Below, piece by piece: positions 10,790 through 20,806 of a DNA stretch of 64,000 nt. The first letter of the stretch is position 1. Every line of letters begins with the position of its first letter. Source of the stretch: Mesostigma viride (taxonomy: Eukaryota > Streptophyta > Mesostigmatophyceae > Mesostigmatales > Mesostigmataceae). The notes beneath the pieces were generated by a model, which saw nothing but the letters and a program-made list of their open reading frames with translations, did not search any database and was not told where the DNA came from. A program made the position numbers and the translations under genes. The stretch is taken from assembly GCA_009746045.1 (NCBI GenBank), contig RPFO01000034.1, forward strand, positions 1 to 64,000. The letters are read 5' to 3'.

Positions 10790-12880
10790 GGTGCGCGTGA
10801 AACGTACGTACCTATGCCCTTTGTCGGTAGGTGCCGTTGGGGTCGAATTGGGTGCCGCCAAAATCGGGCCGACGCGTCAATAGACTGAGGCCGTCGATGA
10901 GTGCCATCATGCGGCTTGGGTCACTTCTGTTGGAGAACTTCAGCTAAGTTAACTTAACGCAAACCACTGGTCGCCCGCGTCGGGAGTTAACGCCAAGCGC
11001 ATTGGCGTGATCCTGATTCGGCATATCTCTGCGATTCCAGCGGCACCGGAACGAGTTCATTCCGACAAGTATCAAGAAAGTTATGGCGTTCCGACTTCCC
11101 GGTCGCGCGCGAGCGCGAGCCGGCTGTTCTTCTAAGTCGGATGTGAATATTTGCCGACGACATATGGGGTCGACAGTAATTCCTGGGCTGACAGGAATTA
11201 GGTGCTGTACCTACGACGGTATTGGATTAATACGTCGTACGCAGGAAATAGGAACCTTAACCTGTGGTCTGTTGGTACCGCAGGCTTAGTCCTGGACTTC
11301 TAGGTGCAGATGCAATAGTCACTGTGGACTGCGCTCTGTGGTCACTGTGCCTGTATGGCAGACCTACTGTATAGGAACTGGGCGCTGTACAGGTAGTGAA
11401 TACTGTACCGGGGGTGTTATTACTGAGCATACCTCTTAGGTTGCTCAGGACTAGCAAGCACAGTGCACAAGTATATAAACAATAGGCCAGTGCCATTTGG
11501 GCAGATCTCTTGCGAGCCCGCCTCACGTGTTGTGCCTTGACTTGGCAAGCGCGTGTACAAGCCTCCTGAAGTGTGTGAGCGCTGTAACATTATCCAATTT
11601 AACAAAGCTCCGTTTCCAACCATATTCACACATTGCTGCATTGCAACCATATCCTTCACATTGCGTTTGCTAAGAACGTTAACTTCGGGAACCGGCCCAA
11701 CGGCTCTCCCGCAACAGAAAATTACGCGGCATACTGCATAAGTCGTCGGATGGTTACATTTCGACGGTCAAGATTTCATGATGAGGTTTGCGTTCAATTT
11801 GCCGCAGTTTGCCGCCCAGAGAAAGTAGTTGTTGGACTCGTTGCCCACGATGAAACACAATCAAGCAAGCCGTTTCCGGCCCCACCGTGTAGGTCATGTA
11901 GTCGCTCTTCACGTCAGCCAGCCGTAATTTCAATGCACAAGGCTACACATTTCCATCTCCATTCATATTCATAATCCTGCACGACTCGAAAACGCGGACA
12001 AGATAACGGCAGGCTCGAGCTACCATGGTCCGGATTCTCCCGATTTCTGGCCTGCGCTGGTTGTCTCCTTGATATTGGCAACTCTCTCCGGTAAGAGATT
12101 TTCCGCAGTTTGGCTGTTTCGAAACGTTAATTAAGTGAGATGCCTTCGGATCAGGAGACTCACACAGCCGCGAAATCATGCCAAAGGTCATATGTTCGAT
12201 CCCTTGCTGGTAGCTTCTGAGCTTTCTTATTTTCTGTGTTCCGCGGAATCTCAGATTTGGGCCGCTAGCGTTTTCACGTTTGTTGCTTTCTGATCCGACG
12301 ACAACGTTGTGCCTTGCTCGTGTGACATCTGGCGCATGGTGTGATTCATGTGTATGGTGCTGCCTTGCCACATGGGGCTGCTTTGCCATAAGAGTGAGTG
12401 TTGGGTTCTACACATTTGCTGCATGGACCGTTAGGTGCTGGTGAGCTCTTCCTTGTAGAACGCTTACATCTATGTCAAGGATCTGATTTCTTTTCCTCTT
12501 GCGTATATTGTGTCGGTTTGTTTATTTCTTGCAGGGACCACGAGAGTAAAATGCAAGCGGTTCCACTTTCAAGTCAGCATGTGACGCCCTGTCGACCGGC
12601 CCGCTTTGTTAGCTAGCTACCATATAGTATTTGATGATAGGCATTGAATGCGGAAGATGTCATAACGCCATAACAGACTGTGTTGAACAGGCATATTTGA
12701 ATGCCGAAGATGTACATAACGCCATAACAGTGTTGAATAGTTGAATCAACGGGTTCTTGCAGCTGTAAACATTAAAATTATTCAAACATTTAATGAAAAA
12801 ATCATTATTGTTCGTGCTGTTTTGAACAGCGGTTGTTACTGGCACTGCATGCATGTGTCTGCTGCCAGCATATTGCATTA
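10790..12880. other. Unassigned stretch
   Basis: No supportable gene. The only repeat recognised is the second copy of the 57-bp block at 12017-12073. The minus-strand frame 12389-11943 has no recognised domain. A TGTTCGATCCC string at 12189 resembles a Pol III B box, but no tRNA fold was found around it. Confidence 0.4.
12017..12073. repeat. 57-bp repeat, second copy
   Basis: Identical to 4111-4167. Flanking sequence is unrelated to that of the first copy, so the block itself moved or was copied. Confidence 0.8.
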
Positions 12881-12904
12881 TGGGTGTGTTTTTCAGCGCT
12901 GTGT

Positions 12905-13222
12905 TTTCTCACTTTTCTCACGTCCTGTTTTTCTCACTTTTCTCACTTTTCTCACGTCCTGATTTTCTCACTTTTCTCACGTTTCACACCTCCCGTTTTT
13001 CTCACTTATCTCACGTCCTGTTTTTTGAGATTTTTCTCACGTTTTTCCCCTTTTTTCACCTTTTTGGGGCAATCTCACCCGGGTGAGATTGCCCTTTTCT
13101 CACCCATTCTCACCCATTTCTCACCCTATTTTCTCACTTTTCTCACCCATTCTCACCCATTTCTCACCCTTTTTCTCACCCATCTCACCCTTTTTCTCAC
13201 CTTTTCTCACCCATTCTCAAAG
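12905..13222. repeat. TTCTCAC pyrimidine array with a 28-bp perfect palindrome
   Basis: Units such as TTTTCTCACTTTTCTCACG and CACCCATTTCTCACCC repeat for ~320 bp, giving a strand that is almost all pyrimidine. In the middle, 13067-13094 is a perfect 28-bp palindrome centred on CCCGGG, formed from TCTCACCC and its complement GGGTGAGA. The array therefore changes orientation locally at one point. Confidence 0.85.
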
Positions 13223-13237
13223 CCGAGTTCCTAGTGC

Positions 13238-13997
13238 CCATCGTGGGCGGCCAGGGTGGAGCTTATGGTTCTCGTGCAGTAAAATGTCATAACCCCATTC
13301 TGCCGTGTACTCGTAAAGACATTTGCTGATCCTAGACATCCCCTTGGTCAGGGTCCAGCCAAATTCCAGGGGGTCCAATGGTAAAGTATCCAATCTCGTA
13401 TTGCCTATGTACGTGTAACCAAGTGATGGCCTCCGCCGGGGTCGTGGGGTCCGGCTGGAACATGCAGGACCTTGATACTAACCACGGGCCGGGACCATCC
13501 GGATACGGTGACATTGGTGGGCTGGAAGACAGACACATAATGTCGCCAACTGATTGAGGCAACCATTGTGGCCTGGAAGGGTGTCGGCCACTTGGACTTG
13601 AATTCCGGCCGGAGGTAACACTCCCCGGACCAGACCTTTGCATGTGGATGTGATCCCGTCTGGGTAAAAACTGATCCAATCACCCACTTGGAGGGCCTTG
13701 CGTGGTGGGGCCATCATCAGAGCATGCCATGTAGCTGGGATGGCCTGGATGAGGGTGTTCCAAGCGTGTAGCGATGGCATGTTTTGCACCCAAGCATTAA
13801 CTTCAGTGTATGCCCGTAACCGATATCTGTCCCCCTGCCACGCGTAGAGATCGAGCACTCTCAGAACAGGGGGTGATGCGCACAGGAAGCCAGCATAAGG
13901 GTTGTGCCCATGTAACGTGCCCAAGGGCTTGCGCGCATTGTCCACAATCAAATCATTGAAATAAAGAATCTGTCGTGCAACCTCCTCACGAGTGGTG
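13238..13997 (-). pseudogene. LINE 3' fragment (same family as the 45.9-54 kb LINE)
   Basis: On the minus strand the frame 13951-13478 reads PLGTLHGHNP, SPPVLRVLDLY and MPSLHAWNTL. These match the LINE C-terminal frame at 46848-46501 (PLGTLHGHNP, SPPIVRVLDLY, TPSLQAWQTR). Nucleotide similarity continues downstream to about 13238, matching 45949 onward. No RT motifs are present, so this is a 5'-truncated, dead copy. Confidence 0.85.
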
Positions 13998-14022
13998 GGA
14001 AAATTTCAGTTCAGTTCCATTT

Positions 14023-14865
14023 TTTCGGGGAAATGGGTATATTTTTTATTAGCCAATTATGGACCAAAGAGGTGAGAGGGGAAATGAGTATCAGCGAATC
14101 CTAAATGAGATGGTCACACACGGGTGTGAAGGTGACAGGTGAAGGGCTAATAGGGCGCGTTATTTGACCAGGGAAGCCAGTGGACCCGAGTCATGTCGCC
14201 GTGGGGCATAATGGTGAACTAGTGTCACCCGCTGGCTTCGCCCAGCCAAAAAAAGCACTTCAGGGCCTGCCCGCTGCCCGCTCACTGCGTAGTATGTGGT
14301 CCTTCACTGCGCTCCGGAGAGGGGAACAGTACGGTGCTCGCTTCGCTGGCGGATTGGTGCGCAGTACGGTTCCCGCTGCCCGCTGGAATAGTACGGTGCT
14401 CGCTTCGCTGGCGGATTGGTGCGCAGTACGCTGCCCGCTGCCCGCTGGAATAGTACGGTGCTCGCTTCGCTCGCGGATTGGTGCGCAGTACGCTGCCCGC
14501 TGCCCGCTGGAATAGTACGGTGCTCGCTTCGCTCGCGGATTGGTGCGCAGTACGGTGCTCGCTCGCTTCGCTCGCTCGCCGCGTGCAGCGCACAGCTCGC
14601 TGCGCTCGCCGTGCGCTGCGCGCAGGCCGCTTTCAGCGGCCGCTCGCTCGCTTCGCTCGCTCGCTGGGATTGGTGGTTAGTGATTCCGGTTGTTTTGGAT
14701 TGGCGGGGAAGTTGCGATGCCCTGGATAGTGCGGGATTACCTTACATTGCTAAATTAATATATAGGATACCTGGTTACGGCCTAGTAGATCATGAAAAGC
14801 TGGAGCGGGCTGGGTTTGTCGTTATTGGGCCCTGGGTCCCACACCCTGCCTGAGTGTGTTGTTCC
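14023..14865 (-). mobile_element. LINE 3'-UTR-like repeat, copy 1, split by a satellite
   Basis: 14023-14221 and 14767-14865 align with a continuous stretch at 15530-15835 (shared strings include TTCGGGGAAATGGGTAT, GACCAGGGAAGCCAGTGG and ATACCTGGTTACGGCC). Copy 2 runs directly into a minus-strand LINE C-terminal coding fragment, so the repeat is probably that LINE's 3' untranslated region. The 545 bp between the two halves here are an insertion. Confidence 0.65.
14328..14560. repeat. 62-bp tandem repeat, about 4 copies
   Basis: Units start AGTACGGTGCTCGCTTCGCT at about 14328, 14390, 14452 and 14514. GCTCGCTTCGCTCGC-type palindromic runs follow to ~14660. The array sits inside an insertion absent from the sister repeat copy at 15530-15835. 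The plus-strand frames across it are repeat translations. Confidence 0.9.
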
Positions 14866-14868
14866 TGA

Positions 14869-15172
14869 GTTCAGTTCCATTTGGATCCCACGCCGGTCAT
14901 AGCTGGATGACTAGCCCGACAGAGCTACACGTATCAGTCACTAGAGATTTCAAGCTCGAACTTCCATGCCGGTTACAGCGGACAACTACTTTTGACGAGC
15001 TACGTACGGCATACCGTTCAGACCTGCATGAGGTCACCTGGAATCTAACATGGACCCAGGATGGTTACTGCCGTTCCGCGGCCAGGCGGAGGCCGGGGGC
15101 CACGTCGATGTGCATCCGGGAAGTACAGTTGTTGTTGTTGTTGTTGTTGTTGTTTCCCACGCCAGGTTCAAC
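14869..15172 (+). mobile_element. Dispersed ~300-bp repeat ending in (GTT)n, copy 1
   Basis: Starts GTTCAGTTCCATTTGGATCC and ends in CGGGAAGTACA followed by (GTT)n. A second copy, ~90 percent similar by eye and with small indels, lies at 54504-54796 with the same (GTT)n tail. The size and the microsatellite tail suggest a SINE-like element, but a clear Pol III A/B box pair was not found. Its last ~50 bp also match, inverted, a LINE region at about 55645-55690. Confidence 0.7.
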
Positions 15173-15529
15173 AGGAGGAAAAAGTACTTTGGACTTAAGA
15201 CTTAGGTTTTTTGCAAAACTTAGACTAGCCCTTACCGGGAGAAGACTGAAGTGTCCAGCACGGAAAATCGTACTCTGGCGTATGTTTCGCGACGGAGGAA
15301 AAAATGGTTTTGACTTAGGACTTTGAGTTTTTTTGCAAAACTTAGCCCTAACCAGGAGAAGACAAGTCTGCGGGGGCTGAGATTAAATAAGAGGTACCTT
15401 GAAATTAAATAAGAGGCCTGACTCTATGAATATATAGTTTTGGAGGCGAGTTTCTGTTGGCATTAAGTCGTAGTATTGTACGATTGATAGATTGGTAGTG
15501 CATTGGTGGTACTGAATACAACCAAAAAA
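15173..15529. other. Unassigned stretch
   Basis: Contains a diverged internal duplication (GGAGGAAAAAGTACTTTGGACTTA-like text at about 15174 and again at about 15294), each followed by TTTTTTGCAAAACTTAG. No gene recognised. Confidence 0.4.
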
Positions 15530-16245
15530 TTTCGGGGAAATGGGTATATTTTTATTAGCCAATTATGGACCAAAGAGGTGAGAGGGGAAAAGAGTATCAG
15601 CGAATCTAGGTAATTGAAGGTGGGCACACACACGTGTGGACGGAGGTGACAGGTGAAAGGCTAATAGTGCGCGTTATTTGACCAGGGAAGCCAGTGGACC
15701 CGAGTCATGTCGCCGTGGGGCATAATGGTGAATACCTGGTTACGGCCCAGTAGATCAGGAAAAAGCTGGAGTGGGCTGGGCTTGTCGTTATTGGGCCCTG
15801 GGTCCCATGTGACCCTCATGTGTTGTTCCTGAGCCAACAGCCAGTACGTGTCGGCGCATAGCTGCATTCCATAGGTATATAAAGCGCCGGACTACGCCGC
15901 CGCGGGTATACTCCTCGCGGACCTTAAAGACTGTCTCGTTGCGTATGGTCCTGATCGCGTATAGCATAGTAGTGCGCAACCATATCCATTCTGCTTGGGA
16001 ATCTGAAAGCTCGGCCCCTGGTGTGCCAACAATACCGAAAATGATGGTACCCACGCTAATTGAGAGAGTGGGTGGCGATGCCGTCCATGTGGCCCAGATG
16101 TTAATGAGCCACTTCCAAACCCCTTGGAGATAATACAGAAAAGGAACCGGTGCTCAATGGTTTCGCTAGGGTGCGTGCACAGGCATGATGCATCATGACC
16201 AAAACGCTCGTGGAGCGTAGCGCAGACCCCTATTGCCCTATGCAT
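15530..16245 (-). pseudogene. LINE C-terminal (zf-RVT) fragment with 3' UTR
   Basis: Minus-strand frames read a zinc-binding stretch CLCTHPSETIEHRFLFC, the C..C....ET..H....C pattern of the zf-RVT region found after RT in many LINEs. A frameshift leads into the frame ending at 15788. Below 15835 comes the 3'-UTR-like repeat shared with 14023-14865. The fragment meets the plus-strand LINE head to head near 16245. It is truncated and frameshifted, hence dead. Confidence 0.7.
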
Positions 16246-16890
16246 CAGAAGATTTTTGCTGATTTGCTTACGACATGCGATTTGGTCACTGCCAACACCC
16301 GCTTTCCACATAGTCCAGATGCTTTGGTCACACACACCTCGCCAACTGGCACTGAACGCTGCATTGACTATGTTGTAATGCGCAAGCGTCATCAAGGATC
16401 TGTACTAGCTGCTCGCTCGCATGTGATCCCCCTGGTGCGCTCCGATCATCGCATCGTCACCGCCCGCATCCGCCTGCGATTCGCCTCGCCCTTTCGTAAG
16501 CACGTGGCACCACCTGATTTGCGCACACTTCAGTTGCTTGAGAAATCTGACGACGCTTTGGAGGACTTCCCTGAAAAACGCGCCCACAAGCGCGCGGCAG
16601 AGGCGTTCGTCGACGCGCTGGACATCCCGGCCAGCCACGCCCAGCTGTTCGCTCCGGCCCGGCATCGGCCCTTCGGCACCTCGCTGACAAGCTGCCCGCG
16701 GCCGGGGCCCTGCTGCCCCCCCGCCGCCCGCCCCGCTTCACCAGCCTGCACCGGCTCTCCGCCGTCATCCAGGCCCGGCAAGCCCTGCGCGACAACAGCG
16801 ACCCCGCCCGCTACGCGCCCGCCTCAAAGCCGATTACCACTCGGCCATCCGGCAGGCGACCAAGGAGCAGGAGGACCTTCATGTCCGCCA
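16240..16890 (+). pseudogene. LINE endonuclease C-terminal part
   Basis: The frame contains FADLLTTCDLVTANTRF, then ERCIDYVVMRK and VRSDHRIVTARIRL. This is the 'IDYi ... SDH..v' signature that closes an AP-endonuclease-like (EEP) domain of LINE ORF2. The N-terminal half with the N and E active-site residues is missing. After ~16700 the frame turns into Pro/Arg-rich text, suggesting a frameshift; another frame reads DYHSAIRQATKEQEDLHVRQ up to 16888. Confidence 0.75.
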
Positions 16891-18510
16891 GTGTAAAATC
16901 ATACGCCGTATAATACGGTATAATACGGTATAATACGGTATAATACGTAATACGCTGGCTTTGAGCGTATGATTTTTCATACGTAATACGTTTTAGCGCA
17001 TAATGACGTATTATACCGTATTATACCGTATAATGCCGTGTTTTCCGCGTTTTTTTTACGTTTTGCGCGGCTAGGATGCCAGAACGACAGGGCAACGATT
17101 TGAAGCAACAGATTTCGTATCTCTACTAAGTACTGACCCGTCTGAACTTTCACAATTCGACGCGATCTTATTTTGAGATTGTGGTGCACAGTGCGCGCAC
17201 CGTGCGGAGGTGGCCATGGCGACGTGCGTTCCGTTAAAATATGGCTAATCCGGCGGGCGACAGGCGAAAAAATTAAGCCGATGGTTAAAAGTGATGTTCT
17301 ATTATGATGTTTCATAGCAAGATCTGCACTATTTGCAAATTCGCTGCCTTTGTTGGTACAGATTTGCACGGGGGTCTCATCCAACAATTTCGCCGCGATG
17401 AATAATCTAGCATGTGTGCCTGCGACGGTAGAACTCGATATTCGTGGGTTATTTTGATGCAGCAAGAGCCGTTTAGTAACGGACACCATGAAAATAACCT
17501 AAGCATCTTCGATCTGCGGCCATTTCCTGTCATTTCTAAAATGATTTCGTTCAGGCCTGCGCGATCCGCGGTTAATCCATCCATGGCTGGCTGGCTTTTC
17601 TTGCGCGCCTGGGTAGGAAATAATGCCGGCCGTGGTACGTTGATTTGCCGCATGTCACCGCCCAGTCTGTTTGCGCTCTTAATGAACCTGGCATGAAACT
17701 TTTTGCGCCGTTTCTGGGTTTTTCTTGCTATTTTGTTCTCCACTTGTTGCAGTTGTGCTATCAGATTTTCCGCAGCTTTCAATGGTTTTCCTTACGCTGC
17801 GTATGCCATGCTTCCTAAAGCTACCCAGAATTGATCGGGCAGTTATCTGGCTTTGCTACGCTTCCTGTATGGAGGTTTTCACACGGTAGACATTCTATAT
17901 TGCGTAGTCAAGGACCCTAGCTGCCTGGGAGCGGCATCACCGTTGCAAGGAGCTGGCGAGCTCATGGACGCCTGTCATGCTCTTCAGCCTGCTGGAAAAC
18001 AAGGTTGTTGTATGGAAGGTGAGAATATGTGAGTTACTTATTATCACATCCCCACCTGTTTAGCCATGTTTAACATGTTGGCCCCTTGCTGGCCCACTGC
18101 ACGGTCCCCTAGTTATTGCTGGCCTTTTTACCATATATAATTACTTGCATCAAAGTGAAGGCACCCAAGTAAACATAACCAATATAAAGCCACATATATA
18201 CAGTTATACACATACACACAATTATGCATGCGCACGTTTACATTCTCAGTATTACATGCAATATATCGATCGTGTCCACAATATCCACCGTATAGAGTAT
18301 AGCCGAGGGTAGGGCAACCTTGGATTATGTCCAAAACAGCGTTAAAAACATGTGGATTGATGGTGGGTGTCTTAAAATGTGTAAAATCAGAGTATTCTGA
18401 GTGTGTCCGTACGAAAACGTATAATACCGTATTATACCGTATTATACCGTATTATACATTATACTCCACCGTGACCGTATAACGCGTATAACGTACGATT
18501 GCACTCTGAT
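16889..18510. mobile_element. Insertion with CCGTATAATACGG-type subterminal repeats
   Basis: The LINE frame breaks at about 16889 (HVRQ) and resumes at about 18505 (HSDVREYF). The insert begins GTGTAAAATCATACGCCG and ends in the complement of GTGCAATCGTACG, an imperfect terminal inverted repeat. Just inside both ends are arrays of CCGTATAATA/TATTATACGG (16903-16950, 17007-17037, 18421-18460). Two overlapping minus-strand frames (17782-17312, basic and coiled-coil-like at its start, and 17489-16977) are not recognised. Superfamily not assigned; a non-autonomous DNA transposon is likely. Confidence 0.6.
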
Positions 18511-20054
18511 GTCCGCGAGTACTTCGCCCACCTCAAGGACCAGCACGGCAAGTACGCCTGGACCCGCCTGCGTCACGCCCAACGGCCCGCCGGCGGCGCG
18601 CATGCAGCCGGCGCCGCGGACGCTCTCTGGCTCACCGCAGCAGCAGCTCGACCAGTGGTATTCCTCCCAGTCCCGGCTGCTCGGCGCCCCCCCGCCGCCT
18701 CCGCCGCTTGGCCCTCTGGCGGCCGCACGCCTGGCAGTAGCGCCTGCGGACGTCCCTGCGCCGCCCACGCCGCCCGCCGCTGAGCAGGACTACACGTACC
18801 CAGCCCTGACGGATCGAACCCCTGGCCGACCCCAACCAGCTCCCGCCGTTCACCGAGCTCGAGCTGAGCACCGCCGCCAAGCAACTCCGCTTCTATGCCG
18901 CCGTTGGACCTGACCAGCTCCCAGCCCCGGTGATTAAGCTGACAGCGCTCACGGGGTTCCTGCTTGACGTCTGCAACCGGATCCTGCTTGCCGACGCGCC
19001 GCCGATTCCTGAGTGGCAGCACAGCTACCGTATTATGCTGTACAAAAACAAAGGTTCCCCTGACGACCCCGCCAACTACAGAGGAGTCTGCATCCAGAGC
19101 GCCGCACTTAAGTTGTTCATGCGCATGATCCTCAACCGCCTTCGTTCTGCTCTCGACTGTCACCTTGGGGAAAGTCAAATGGGCTTCCGTCCTGGGCGCA
19201 ACACCGTCATGGCCATCTTCGTCGCGGGTCGCCTCTTCGAGGAAATCGCGGCAGACTCCTGCAACCTAGTGAGTTTCCCGCCATCCTGATCTTCGTCGGC
19301 TTCATCAAGGCTTTTGATTCTGTCCTCTGGGACGCTCTATGGGCTGTACTTGCTCGCGCTCGCGTCCCCACTCCCCTGATTACCGTCATCCGCACGCTGT
19401 ATGAGGGGTCGACCACTTCGGTGCGCACTCAACACGGCTTTACCCCGCCATGCCCACTGCAGACCGGCATCTGGCAGGGTTGCGTCCTGTCGCCGTACCT
19501 GTTTATTATTGTAGTGGATTATGTTATGCGCCAGGCACGTGCTCGCTTTGCTAGCATTGCAGGCCGTGCCCCTGGCCTAGCGATCACGAACGAGCATGGA
19601 GAAGGGGGGCCGACTAACCAGCAGAATTTACTAGCTGACCTCATTTATGCCGACGACATCACGCTCATCGAGAAGCCCGAGTCTGCCCAACTTTGGCTGG
19701 ACTGCCTGGCGCTCGAGGCTCGGGCGGTTGGTCTAGAAATCAGCCCCAAAACGGAGGCCCTGGCCCTCGGCATGGCAGGGCCCCCACCCACACTCCGCCT
19801 CTTAGACGATGCCGAGGTCAACTACCCTCCTTCAGGCCGCTTCAAGCTGCTCGGCAGTTGGCTTCCCGACTGCGAGGACGCCCTGACGACACGGATCGGC
19901 ATGGCGTGGGCGCACCTCCATGACCACCGCCGCTGGTGGAGCAACCCCGCCCTACATGCTGTACCCAGGATCGTCAAGCGTGACCTCTTCAAGGTCGTCA
20001 TTCTGACGATCCTGACCTAGTAACGGCGCCGAGACGTGGGCACTGACGCAGGAG
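18511..20054 (+). pseudogene. LINE reverse transcriptase, catalytically broken
   Basis: Motifs in order: GPDQLPAPVIK (about 18904), YKNKGSPDDPANYRGVC (about 19042), MGFRPGRNT (about 19179), then after a frameshift near 19265 FVGFIKAFDSVLWD (about 19294), QGCVLSPYLF (about 19475) and LIYADDITLI (about 19643). Motif A should read (V/L)DFxKAFD; here the catalytic Asp is replaced by Gly (VGFIKAFD), while YADD is intact. With the frameshift this marks a dead copy. A stop at 20018-20020 ends the main frame; the LTR element begins 35 bp later. Confidence 0.85.
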
Positions 20055-20673
20055 TTGTGAGAGAGTTGCCCTGAATTCCGCCATGGTTCTTGCAGGAATG
20101 TTGCCTTTATTAAGAATAAGGAACACCGACGTAAGTCACGTCACTTCCAAGACTGCACGCAGCACAGGCGACAGGGTCGCAGTGCCAAGAGAACGTGCAC
20201 GCAAGAACTAGCGTCCCGGTGCTACCAAGTCACACATATAGGTTTGCTAGGGACGCGTCCAAGTAATCAGCTGCACTGTCACAGCTGAACTGTCAATCAA
20301 TTGATTACACAGACTCTGGCACGCCTTTGGCGCGCAGATCTATCGATCAATTGTCCATACGGCTAGTCCTGTGGACCTATCCGTACACTACTCAGCATCA
20401 ATTGTCTCATAGGTCCTGGCGCGCTACAGCACGCCTACCTATCAATTGACCATCAAGTCCTGTACAAGTCCTGTCAACGTCCTGCGGACTATCAAAGTGA
20501 CACTTGTACATCCTGTGTCCGTACGCGCCCACAACGTGGCGCGCCGGGTACTGTCGGCACAGCCTAGGAAACGTCATAACTTTTACGTTCCTTAACCAAA
20601 TGAGGCGTTCAAGGTGCCGTTGGAAAGAGCGTAACAATCTCTATCCATCTAACGTAAATCCTTTACGTTAACT
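20055..20673 (-). repeat. LTR (3') of the Copia-type element
   Basis: Runs from TTGTGAGAGAGTTGCC to CTTTACGTTAACT. It matches 33876-34488 with two visible small deletions (TCGA in ATCGATC, and ACG near GCGCCCACA) and a single substitution, so the copy is fairly young. On the minus strand it is preceded by a purine-rich run (about 20675-20700) suitable as a polypurine tract. Termini are not a clear TG...CA. Confidence 0.8.
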
Positions 20674-20806
20674 CCAATCCCTTCTTTTCTTTAGGGATCA
20701 CATCCCCTGCCAGGGACCCTTGAAGTAGCTTGAAATGTCCTTCACTCCAGCTTGAAGCTTGAACAGATGTCTTTAATGGCCAATGCCATTCCCCCAGCCT
20801 TTTCTT

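Noticed and set aside
12140-12210. tRNA-like string near TGTTCGATCCC
   Set aside because: T-stem and acceptor stem fail to pair; no second copy found.
14180-14853. Plus-strand ORFs over the 62-bp repeats, considered as bacterial contamination
   Set aside because: Frames are repeat translations and the block is embedded in a repeat that occurs again in this window, so contamination is not needed.
17312-17782. Transposase call for the minus-strand ORF inside the 16.9-18.5 kb element
   Set aside because: A basic, coiled-coil-like start is visible, but no catalytic triad or family motif could be identified.
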